From Macrotrachela quadricornifera (Eukaryota > Rotifera > Eurotatoria > Philodinida > Philodinidae): DNA of 64,000 nt. How positions within the stretch are numbered: the first letter of the stretch is position 1; each line of letters starts with the position of its first letter. Below are positions 13,741 to 24,600 of the stretch, piece by piece. The notes under the pieces were generated by a model, which was not told the origin of the DNA, searched no databases, and saw only the letters and a program-made list of their open reading frames with translations. The DNA lies in assembly GCA_022393335.1 (NCBI GenBank), contig JAJEKB010020480.1:318724-382723 (forward strand), in the 5' to 3' direction. The position numbers were made by a program, and so were the translations under genes.

Positions 13741-13756
13741 CCAACGCGCGTTGGCG
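13741..13756. other. Short GC palindrome
   Basis: CCAACGCGCGTTGG is a perfect 14-bp palindrome in an AT-rich setting, between foldback element 1 and the TPR array. Function unknown; it could form a hairpin or mark a rearrangement end. Confidence 0.4.
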
Positions 13757-13817
13757 CAGAAGGGCATATTCTGTACCCCTGGAAAAACCTAAAATCAGTT
13801 AACTGTAAAAGTTTTTT

Positions 13818-14465
13818 TTGAAAAATTCGCTTGATGAATACTCGAAAGCACTTTGGTCTCATGAAAAAGCCCTTGAAATTCGACAACAATCACTTTCTGC
13901 AAATCGTCCTGATTTGGTTAGATTTTACAACAACATCGGTTCGGTGTATTACAACATGGGTGAATACTCAAAAGCACTTTCATCTCATGAAGAAGCCCTT
14001 GAAATTCGACAACAATCACTTCCTACAAATCATCCTAGTTTGGCTGCGTCCTACAACAACATCGGTTTGGTGTATTACAAAATGGGTGAATACTCGAAAG
14101 CACTTTCCTCTCATGAAGAAGCCCTTGAAATTCGACAACAATCACTTCCTGCAAATCATCCTGATTTGGCTATGTCCTGCAACAACATCGGTAATGTGTA
14201 TTACAACATGGGTGAATACTCGAAAGCACTTTCATCTCATGAAAAAGCCCTTGAAATTAAACAACAATCACTTCCTGCAAATCATCCCGATTTAGCTGCG
14301 TCCTACAACAACATAGGTAGTGTGTATTTGGACATGGGTGAATACTCAAAAACACTTTCGTATTATAAACGCACAGTGAATATTGGAGAACATTCATTGC
14401 CATCAAATCACCCTAATCTTCAACAATGGAGAAATAACCTTGATATTGTAAAAAAGAAATTGTAA
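13818..14465 (+). pseudogene. Tetratricopeptide (kinesin-light-chain-type) repeat array without a start codon
   Basis: The frame encodes about five 42-residue TPR units of the TPR_12 kind. The consensus is MGEYSKALSSHEKALEIRQQ, then SLPANHPDLAASYNNIGSVY. Unit starts (ATG GGT GAA) lie at 13956, 14082, 14208 and 14334, exactly 126 bp apart, with few differences between units, so amplification was recent. The last unit diverges (KRTVNIGEHSLPSNHPNLQQWRNNLDIVKKKL) and ends at a stop at 14463-14465, which looks like the true C-terminus. The frame opens in mid-unit at a TTG codon with no ATG and no good splice acceptor, so the 5' end appears lost. TPRs are protein-binding scaffolds. It could be expressed if an upstream exon lies further away; I favour a truncated copy. 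Confidence 0.7.
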
Positions 14466-14589
14466 TGACATAATATGTGTTTATTTTTGAAAAAGAAAAT
14501 AAAATGATTAAAAAGTAAATGGATTTTCATATGAGATATGCACGCGCGTACAAAGAAATTCTGTTCTTATTGAGAACATGAATGGGACG

Positions 14590-14950
14590 GTGCCCATCGT
14601 TAAGGTAATACAATTCATGTTAAATAGCATGTATTGTATGAAAAGACCTTCACGACAAGTATCACGTTTCAATAAGGCAGAAATTTCTATGCTAGATTAA
14701 AAGATAATAGCTACCTAACAAGCGCGTTGTTAAGGTAGATTAGTATAAAAAAGAAAAGCAAACTTATTTATCAAGATAATAAATTATAGTTTTCCGTTCC
14801 AACAAAAGAATAATGTATTATCTTGATAAATAAATAGGTAATATGAGACTACAAATCTCATCCATTATCAAATGAATAATTTTTATTTATATTCAATGAT
14901 TGTGGAACAGAATCAATCATTCAATATAAATAAAAATTATTCATTTTGTG
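14590..14950. repeat. Cluster of hairpin-forming inverted repeats
   Basis: Four stems follow one another. Around 14610-14640 CAATTCATG faces CATGTATTG. At 14711-14738 CTACCTAACAA faces TTGTTAAGGTAG around GCGCG. At about 14763-14835 TTATTTATCAAGATAATA faces its complement. At 14871-14902 and 14914-14945 a 32-bp stem has one mismatch and an 11-nt loop. No reading frame is associated. This is compatible with stacked MITE-type insertions directly downstream of the TPR array. Confidence 0.65.
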
Positions 14951-15295
14951 ATACCCTATTTCTCATTGCTCAACAGTTAATTTAAATATTTTTTATCTTA
15001 CCTTGATTGGTGTTAATAGATGAAATAATTAAACTGATGAAAAAAAATGAAAAATATAATGAGTTTATATAGTGTTAGTAGCTTTCTTTAAAGTTAATAA
15101 GAGAAAAAAAATTAAGCGGATGTATATGAATTTTTTTTCGTTATTTCTATGGACATAAAAGATAATTAGTTTTTTCATTTTAGACGCCTGTATAATAATA
15201 ATTGTTATTATTATAGCGGTCGTATAAATTTTATTTTCCGTTGTTACAATATAATTTGTTATTAAATGTATTTCGTATAAAAAGAAATTAATTCC

Positions 15296-15345
15296 ACAAG
15301 TAACGCTCGTCCGAGGACTCGCTCAGCTCTTTCTCGTAGATGTGA
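15296..15345. repeat. Short dispersed repeat, copy B
   Basis: Diverged direct counterpart of the block near 4853-4905. The shared skeleton is CAAGTARCGCTC, then a G/C-rich variable part, then TCGCT(G/C)AGC(C/T)CTTTCT. Confidence 0.5.
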
Positions 15346-15489
15346 TGCTTCTGAACTATAAACAAACTATTCATCTATAGAATTGTCAGAATCGAAGAAA
15401 ATACACTCTAGACGTGTTTCTGTTATTGAGTTCATAGAGCGGTTTTCGATTCACACTCTCAAGAAGGAGATAATCAAAAGAAAACCTTC

Positions 15490-15900
15490 AGAAAAAGTCT
15501 TCTTCGAAAAATCGGTTTTCGATGTTTTTTTGACCTCTGTCCTCCCCCCCCTTTCATCCCCCTGTTCCTGATCACCCAACAGTCCTCAGATTTGAAGTTC
15601 CCGCATCAAAAAACCTCTAGAAATGTGTTTTTCGAAAAATCGGTTTTCGACGTTTTTTTGACCCTGCGGATAGACAAGCAAGCAAGCAAGCAATCAGACA
15701 ATTTATGTTTACTAGACTCTTCTCTACGAGAAAGAGAATTTAGAAAAACTAACATCAGATTCGAGTTCCTCGACCCCGATTACCCTTTGGTTAAGTTTTT
15801 TAGAAAATATTAATAAAATGTTTTTTTGACCTTGTGCGGACATACAAGCAAGCAAACAATTTATGTTTCTAAGACTCTTCTCTACGAGAAAGAGAATAAA
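15490..15900. repeat. Degenerate tandem repeat block
   Basis: The string CGAAAAATCGGTTTTCGA occurs near 15508 and again near 15634, each followed by GTTTTTTTGACC; a third, weaker copy of the tail lies near 15820. A second module (GACAAGCAAGCAAGC, then CAATTTATGTTT, then AGACTCTTCTCTACGAGAAA) occurs near 15672-15740 and 15841-15895. Open frames at 15383-15571 and 15592-15813 follow these repeats and are therefore not convincing genes. Confidence 0.6.
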
Positions 15901-16067
15901 TATATAGTAAAAAATATAAGAAAAAAAATTGTTTTACTCTTGATAATGAAAATCATTTCGTATTAACAAAAGTAATCTAGTTTTATTTTGACAAAATCGA
16001 AAATATCCATGTAACTTCGAAACGCAGCGAGGACACGTCTAAACGCGGTTTATAGATGCATCAAGAT

Positions 16068-17335
16068 GTAACCTTCAACCGAGGTTATAACTTTCAACTG
16101 TCGTTGTACGATGTTACAAATACCAATTGTAACTAACGAGGAAATGTCCCTAAGTGTTAGTCTCCGTTTTGAATCGGGTATTTATCATTTTGTAGCGCTC
16201 AGTGAGTACAGTAACGGCTTATGAAGAACTTCTCCTATGGTGAACCTTTCACAGATAATGAGAGTCCATATATTCTAAAAAATCATCATAAGACTCTTCA
16301 CTGAAGGCTTGAATTTTAATAATGTAAGGACAAAATATGATGTTGTTCAAGCCATTTTAGGGTTAACAAGGATGCTCTTTTATATGGGCCGAACCACGCT
16401 ATGTTTTGTCATTATAATAGTAAGGTGAATTTTTTTGCTATTTGCTAGAAAACATTATGTTCTATGAGCTATAGAAAAAATTAACTCTACTATTACAAGG
16501 ATGGAAGAAATTGTTATTCGGGTCATATAAAAGAGCATCCTTGTTAACCCTAAAATGGCTTGAACAACATCATATTTTGTTCTTACATTATTAAAATTCA
16601 AGCCTTCAGATAAGAGTCTTATGATGATTTTTCAGAATGTATAGAACCTCATTATCCATGAAAAGTTCATCATGGGGAGAAATCCTTTATACACCGTTAC
16701 TGTACTCACTGAGCGCTTCAAAATGATAAATACCCGATTCAAAACGGAGACTAACACTTGAGGACCTTCCCTCGTAAAATAAATAAGCGCTTTCGAATAT
16801 TAAGTTCTCAAATATTCTACCTATAAAACAAGACGTGAACAAAGTAATAGTTTTTTTTCAGAAGACCGTAGAAAGATGAAACCTGGAAATTCATCGATTT
16901 TCTCTTTTTAGTCACACGAAGCATCATTCAACAGTCTTCTTCTATGCTGCTTGTTTCTTCCATTTTTATGCTATATAAATTGAACTGAAACTGTTTTTTA
17001 AAAGTTAGCCGCCGAGTGAACTAATCGATAATCATTGTAAAACCAGGAGGGAAGAAAACATGGAGAATGGGCCACTAAACGACATTTTACATGCCAAGGA
17101 GAAAAAATAAGTGAATTCGAAGATTGTGCTTTTTTGAAAATGTTCATAAAAACCGAAAATACTTTAAGGAATTCAATGTGTTCCAAATAAAAAGTTTACA
17201 AACTTAATATTCAAAAGTATGCGTTAGTCTTAATTGCATTTGATGGTCATAACCAAAGTTTAAACGACAGTTGACAATTATAACATTGGTTATAACTTCG
17301 GTTAAAAGTTATAACCATGGTTGAAAGGGTAACTA
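16068..17335. repeat. Outer inverted repeat enclosing foldback element 2
   Basis: GTAACCTTCAACCGAGGTTA and the following ACTTTCAACTGTCGTT at 16068-16106 are matched in inverted orientation at about 17262-17335 (GGTTATAACTTCGGTTAAAA, ACCATGGTTGAAAGGGTAAC). The GGTTATAAC-type submotif repeats several times inside the arms. The outer pair encloses the 638-bp palindrome, like a nested insertion or a composite element. Confidence 0.5.
16137..16774. repeat. Long near-perfect palindrome (foldback element 2)
   Basis: The left arm begins CGAGGAAATGTCCCTAAGTG, then TTAGTCTCCGTTTTGAATCG; the right arm ends in the reverse complement of nearly the same text. Matching continues through GAGCGCT/AGCGCTC, TACTGTACTC, CATAAGACTCTT, AGCCATTTTAGGGTTAACAA and ATGCTCTTTTATATG to a centre near 16456, leaving almost no loop. 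Arms of about 320 bp with only modest divergence suggest a recent foldback element. No open frame is carried. Confidence 0.8.
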
Positions 17336-18617
17336 ATTAGGTAGTTGATCAAAAAATCTTCATTGATAAAGCATTTCGTCGACAAGCTAATCACATTGTC
17401 AGGGATGGTGGGAGTGAATGCAGAAACAAATCAGAGGGTGGATTACCCAACGTTTGGAAACTCTAATTCTCTTTCGGTACAGCTAAAATATAAGGTAAAC
17501 GTTCAATAAACAAAGTCATTGATCAGTTTTAAGTTAATAAATCTAAAAAGAGTTACAAGATCCTTTTTTGACGACGACAAACTCAAAGAGCATAGTGATT
17601 ATTGTTCCATGAAATGACGTGTCGACGAAATGACTTGTCAAAGGATGGCATATGGTTCATCGACAATTATAACCTCGATTACAACTATTTTAACTTTTTA
17701 CCGATTTTCTTAACTTTTAACTTTTCAAAAACTAATTTTAACTCCCACACTGATATATTCATCTATCTAACGAACATAATAATTGACCGATTAGTTTTCT
17801 TTCCAAAGTATAGTATTCATTTTCTGGCTATGACATAGGAGGACCTATAATTCTGTTACCTCCCCCTCCCTGTATCTAATGAAATATTCAACGCTATACC
17901 GAGCAAGTTTTGATATCGAACAAAATCAATTCCAATTTTCGTTTTAACAAAGGATGAACTGATTTATTATTTGGAATAAACAAGTTACTTTCGACGAGTC
18001 TTTTTATAATATCATAAACAACTAAAAAACATTGTTTATAATACATATAAGAATCAGAAACTGACATCAAACAGACTTTCGCTAGTTCGAGTTTGATTCA
18101 TCTTTGATTTTGATATGTAATTTGAAATAGGTTTCATTTCAGTAGGCTTAGATCCATTTAACCAAAAATAAACAATAGTAATAACGATTTGTATTTCAAT
18201 TTTTATTTAAAAAAAAATATCATTGTCGCTGAAAATTTGGAAAGAATGTCAATAGTAGAACGTTTTTAATGTAAGTATTATGAAGAAAAAGTTGGATTAT
18301 ACAATGATTAAATTAAGGATGTTAAATAACCAATCAATCATTTTACGTTTAAGATTTCACTGCATCCAATTATCTTTTCAAAAATCAGTTCGAGTTTGAT
18401 TTATCTCTGGAAAGAATTTCGCTTAGTCACTCTTCACATAAATTTTTCAGAATAAATTTAAATATATCTTCATAACAATAGTCTATGTTTATTATGTAAA
18501 ACAACGAATAATAATATTGCTAAAAAAAAATTGTTTTTTTGTTAGCAGAAAAACAAAGTCATTCAAAAAAAAAAACAAAGCATGCATGCAAATATTTCAT
18601 ATTAAAGTTTATTGTTT
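16775..18617. other. Intergenic, no gene recognised
   Basis: AT-rich DNA 3' of the filamin-repeat gene. It holds the right outer arm of the nested inverted repeat and scattered TTATAACC-like motifs up to about 17690. Frames at 16998-17186 and 17602-17838 have no motif. A 17-nt string around CAGTTCGAGTTTGATT occurs near 18086 and 18387. Confidence 0.4.
18608..18613 (-). terminator. Polyadenylation signal of the filamin-repeat gene
   Basis: AATAAA on the minus strand begins five bases after the TAA stop of the filamin-repeat gene. This gives a very short 3' UTR if used. Confidence 0.45.
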
Positions 18618-21600
18618 TTACTGATGTTTAATTAAATGATAAGTATTAAATTCATGTTGAAATTGATCAAATTCTTCTTGACATTCAAATATATGTGTAT
18701 GAAATGGTGAACCATATACATGTTCACCACTCCATTTAACGGATATAATATAATCTCCTGGTTCAGTTGGATTATATCGACATGTAAGTCGACGTTCTTG
18801 TAAATATTCACGTTGCATTTCAACATGAAATGCACCTTTTGGGCCACGAATTTTAACTGTTAATTGTCCAGCACCTATTTTAAAATTTTTTTATTCAATA
18901 AATTTTCAAAATATTTTTGGAAATATTACCTGCTCCTTTTGTATCACAAATAAAACGAGATTGAAATGTTGATAAAACACCATGTTGAATACCTGGACCT
19001 TCTACACGTACTTTACCTAATTAATAAACAACCATTAGTTTTGTATTTTTAATGAAATTTTTAATATTTACGAGCATCTGGTGGATTACTGACTTTAATT
19101 GTATATGGACTTCCAGGTACATTTTCTCCATTATATTTTATTGTTAATATATGCCGCCCACTTTCTTCTGGTTTAATAAATAATGTAAAGGTTCCATTTC
19201 TATGATCATATAATCTACAAATAGCTGTTTTATTCATTCCTTGACAATATGCTGTTAATTCTCCTGGATTAGCAGCACGTGTATCAATTAAACATTTCAT
19301 TTCTTTTCCTAATATACCCATATGTAAACCATCACCTGAACAAATAACTCGTGATGCCGAATTATTATTATTATTATTATTATTTATATTTGGTAAAATA
19401 TTTATTTTAAATGGTGATCCACGTATTTCTCTTTCACCCCATATGACACTCAATAAATAAATACCTAAAAATATTAAATATGTAATGAAAAATCATTGAT
19501 TTATTTTTTTGATTTCTCATGATCTTGTCCTTTTTGTAGATAAAAGTTTAAGAGAGAGAGAGAGTTCGATCAAATACCACTAAATATCGTCGAATAAGAC
19601 TTTCTCTTAAAGTTTTAGATATTTCAAATAGCTTTACCTGGTATTGTCGGTTTATATGAACATAGAAAAATATTTTTATTTTTTTCAATTTGATGAATTC
19701 GAACTTCAATATCTATCTGTCCATTGGTTAAACGTATAATTGGTTTATTAATATTATTAATTGGACTTCGGGATGTATCAATAATAAATTCGGCATCTTC
19801 ATTAACTCGTGCTTCATATGAACCACGACCATGTATATTAACAATTGCAGGTTCAAGGCATATTGAATTGGCTATTATTTGAATAGGTTTATTCGTTAAT
19901 GGATGACCAGCATATGTTGTTGTTAAATCATATTTTCCTTCTTTTATTAAAGTAAAACTAAGTGTAGATAATGGACCTTGTTGATCAATACGCAATGGTA
20001 TACGAAAATTATCTATATCTCGTATATCAGCTTTTAAAGTACCTTGATTAAAAAAACAAAAACGTTTTATTAAATTAGAATAAAAAGAAATTTTTTTACC
20101 AGGTCCAGCTTGAAATGTATCAAAACGAATTTTTTTTTCTTCATTAGTTATAACATACATACGATTTTGTGAATCAATTATTGATGGCCAACCACCGGTA
20201 ACTCGTATACGTTCTTTAAATAATATTAAATATTTATTTATATAAAAATAAAAAAAAACTCTCTACCTGGATTAGTAACAATTGCTTTAAATGGACTATT
20301 AATAATATCTTTTCCATTCCATTTTACACTTATATTAATAAATCCAACTTCAATAGGTATATATGTTACTTTATATAAACTATTATTAATTTGATTAATT
20401 GTTGTATTTATTACAGAATTTGGTCCTTAATATTAAAATAGAAAAAAAAAGAGTTTAAATTCTATTTTATTCTCTTTTCTTTTTTTTTTACCATCAATGC
20501 GAACTTTTAAATCACCATGCATATCATTTGTATCAACCATAAATGTTGCTGTTTTACCATGTAAAGCATGATATATTCCATTGCCATACGCAGTTATTAT
20601 ACGAATATTATTAGCTAGCATTGTAATTGGAGTACCTTGTTGTTTAATAAATGATTAAAATTAAAAAAAAAAAGAAATTTTTTTTTTATACCTGGTACAA
20701 TATCTAAACCAAATTTAGCATTTAATTGATGTACACCAGATTCAGTTGGAGTAAAACATATCTTTCTTATTGATGATGTATCATCAATTTTAACAGGAAC
20801 TAATTAAATAGATAGAATAGATTCGATTAAACTAAAGGATTATGTAAAAGTCGATTGTAATTGGTTTTTCCTCAAGAAATCACAATGATCAATTAAAATC
20901 TGACTTTTCTTGTGTGTCTGAGAATCCCGAGTCTATTATAACTTTTGCTCTCGATATCAACATATATGATACTATTCTCCAAAAATATTGAAAATAAAAT
21001 AAGTTCTTACCATTTGTACCCGACGGTGAAGTAATTGTAATTTCAAGTAGCACATTTCCAGCATTATTTAAATTAATTTCAAAAGTATTTTCTATTCCAA
21101 CAATAATATCTTTTGGTAATGGGCCAATGCGCACTTGTGATGGATCATATACTTCACTGAAAAATGGACTACCTTGTATCGGTACGCTACCAAATGAAAC
21201 ATCAATACGATATTGACCTTAAGAAACAAAAAAAATTGAACACTGCATGTATCAATTTCAATGATCAAAATTTTAAATTTTGTATTCAAAGTATCTTTTC
21301 TTTTCATCGATACTTTTTATTAATTCAAACAATTCCAGAATATTACTGAAGAAAAGTTGTTTTGAGAAAAACATCAGCTAAGCAATGACTTTTATCCATG
21401 TTAGAAAGCACTCTAATAAGAGACTCATACGATATTTATGAGATTATTCCAATTTCAGTACTTCTAAAACAACCTATATTATCAAAATCGCCAAAGTTTC
21501 AACGACTAATTGCCATAATATGACTGCAATTAGACAAGTTTTTATCGTTAGACGAATATATCAATAAAATTAATAAAAGATATCCAAATAGTCTATACTT

Positions 21601-24600
21601 TATAAATTCTTTATCATTAATTCTTACCAACTTTTTTTGGTGTAAATTCTCCCATATAATCTCCGTTTGCCTGTTGAAATAATTTAACAGCAACTGGTTC
21701 ACCTTTTGGACCTATAAATATTAATTTAAATTGAAAAATTAAAAAAATATTCTATTCATACCAATAATTAATGATCCACAAATAGCATGTAATATACGTC
21801 GATTTGGATCAATTAAATTTAATATTTGTTTATCAATTAAATTTCGTAATACATTTAAAATTTGTTCATTTGTTGGTAATTGTGCTGGAGTTTCAAATAA
21901 TTGAAATGATACAATTGTATGACCTATATTTAAACAAAAAAAGTAAGAAAATTATTTTAAAATTCTTTAAATAGACCATTTTCTTCTAAAAGTGTTAAAT
22001 TTCGAATACGTTCTTGTGTAAGTCTTAATCGAACCGTAAGAAGTATTGTTAATGAAGTTAAGAAAATTTCCAATGGAAATTTTATTAATTCTTTATAAGT
22101 TTCAAGTAATTGAAATGAAATTATCTGTCCAATGTCACAACGATCATCAACAGAAAGATCTTAAATAGACCAAAAAAAATTATTTGAATAAAAAAAAAAA
22201 CAAAAGAAATCTTACTCAATATCTTTGCTTTAATTGATCCCCGTTGTCCATGACAATAAATACGAAATATCCCAAGATCATCTACGCGTAAATATTGTAA
22301 ACATTTACCAGATATTTCAACGACTTGTGGTCGTTCAATACGTATAACAAATGGAGATCCTTTAAAAAAAAAGTAATAAAAAATAAAAATATTTATTAAA
22401 TAATATAAATACCTTCAACAGATTGATCACCATTATATACATTAAGAAAATAAAAACCAGGTTCTTGAGGAGTAAAATTTATTCGAATAAGATTATCATT
22501 AATAATCATTAGTTTTGATGGAATTTGTATATTACCGAGAAGGATAACTTCTCGAATTTGTGAATTAGGTATCAATTTAGTTTGAACTTAAAATTTTTTT
22601 TTATAAAAAAGTATATCTTTTTTAAAAGTTTTTTTCTTATTTTACTTTGTATTATATATGGTTTATTTGTTACACCAGAAAGAATTTGCTTTCCACTAAT
22701 ATCTTTTACTTGTAAGAGATAAGGAGAATCTAAATAAATTTCATGAATGAATAAGAATTAGATTTCGATCAAATTAATTTACTCATAATAGGTAATCGAT
22801 TATGAAATACATATATTTTATAAGTTCCAACTAAATGTGGTCGAAATCTCATATGCCATATATGTGTATCTTTTGTTTGTTCAATTTTACATGGAATAGA
22901 AATTCCATTACATGATACTTGTCCATGTATTAATGGTTTTTCTGTAATAACTATAATTAAATAAAAAAAAAAAAGAATTCCAACTAAAAAAATTTAATTA
23001 AAATATACTTTGTAAACAAATTTCATCACCAATTCTTGGAATATCATTTGGTAAAATTTTTTGTATATGAACAAGTGGAAATGATGATAATGTTGGTAAT
23101 GATGGTGGTAATAATGCATAAACATCTGTATTTATTATTTTACCAGATACAAGTTGATTATTAAATAATATTTTAAGTTGATAACGTCCAGGTTCACTTG
23201 GAATATATTCAATAAGATATTCTTGATTATTTAATTCATTTACATGACATCGACAAGGTGTTGTTGATATTTGTGGTTGAATTAAATCAGCTTTTAATAT
23301 TCCTGGTCCAGCTTGACTTGTATTAACTAGATCAAAATAATATCTTTTATATTATATATTATATATAATAATAAGAATTTACCTTTATAAGCAACAGTAG
23401 TTTTTACAGTAACATGTTCATTATGTTCAGGAATAATCGAAATTTTTTGTATATCATAAACATTAATATCAATTGGTATACCTTTAATGAAATATAATGA
23501 TTAATCAATCGATTTGTTTCGACGAAAAGCTTTTGTTTCTCTGATGAAAAATGATCAAAGTAATATTATATCAATTTGTTTCTCTTTTAAAAAAAAAACA
23601 CATATAACATAGACAAATTCTCATACTATGTCAATATATGATTAGTCAATGTTAACAATGTATATATCGTTTCTAAGCTGATTGTCATATCTTCAAACAT
23701 AACAATGGATACTTATTAATTGATAAAGATGACAAATTAGACATAGAATAGATAAAAAGGTGAGAAATCATTGGTTGTCAAGACATTTTTAACGAATCTG
23801 ATTTCCTATATAATCGACATTATATGAAATATATTATAACAAAATAAAAAGAAAGTAAAATATGTCAAATGAAAAACAACAAACTCCATATGATTATTCA
23901 GTAAAACGTTTATTATCACAAGATACAAATTCACCTTCAACAGGTAAATGAAAAATACTTAAGAAAAACTTAATAGTATATATATATATGTATTTCTAGA
24001 ACGATCAAATGTTCTTCTATGTCCACCACCAAAAAATCGTGCTCGTCGTGCTCGAACTTATTTTGATGATCGATCCATTCAAATACTTGAACATGCATTT
24101 TTACAAGAACAATATCCTGATATTCATCGACGTGAACAATTATCAAATGAAATTGGTACAAGTGAAGCACGTGTACAAGTAAAAAAAAAGAATAAAGAGA
24201 AATATTTTTAACTTTATTTTTTTTCACAAAGGTTTGGTTTCAAAATAAACGATCACGTTGTCGTAAACGTTTATTAAATAAATCAATTGTTAATGAAAAT
24301 GATATTGAAAATGATGAAACAAATTCAAAATTAAATCATAGTAATACATTTGAAGATATACAAACTCGAACACCAATGAGAAATATTCCAACATCAAATG
24401 TTTTACCATTTACTCCAACTCCTGTTCAATCACTTTTGGCTACACATTTTCCTTTTTTTCTTCAGCATTTCTATTAATTATTTCTTTCTCGTGTTTTTTT
24501 TTTGTATATATATTTACATAATAAATATATTTCTTACCGTTTATTGGAATATTTCTATAGGCTATATATATTCTATACGTTCCAACGTTTGATGGTAATA

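Noticed and set aside
13831..14295. 154-residue frame overlapping the TPR array
   Set aside because: A frame-shifted shadow of the 126-bp repeats, rich in TTTSV..ITTWVNTRKHF; the TPR frame has the conserved consensus.
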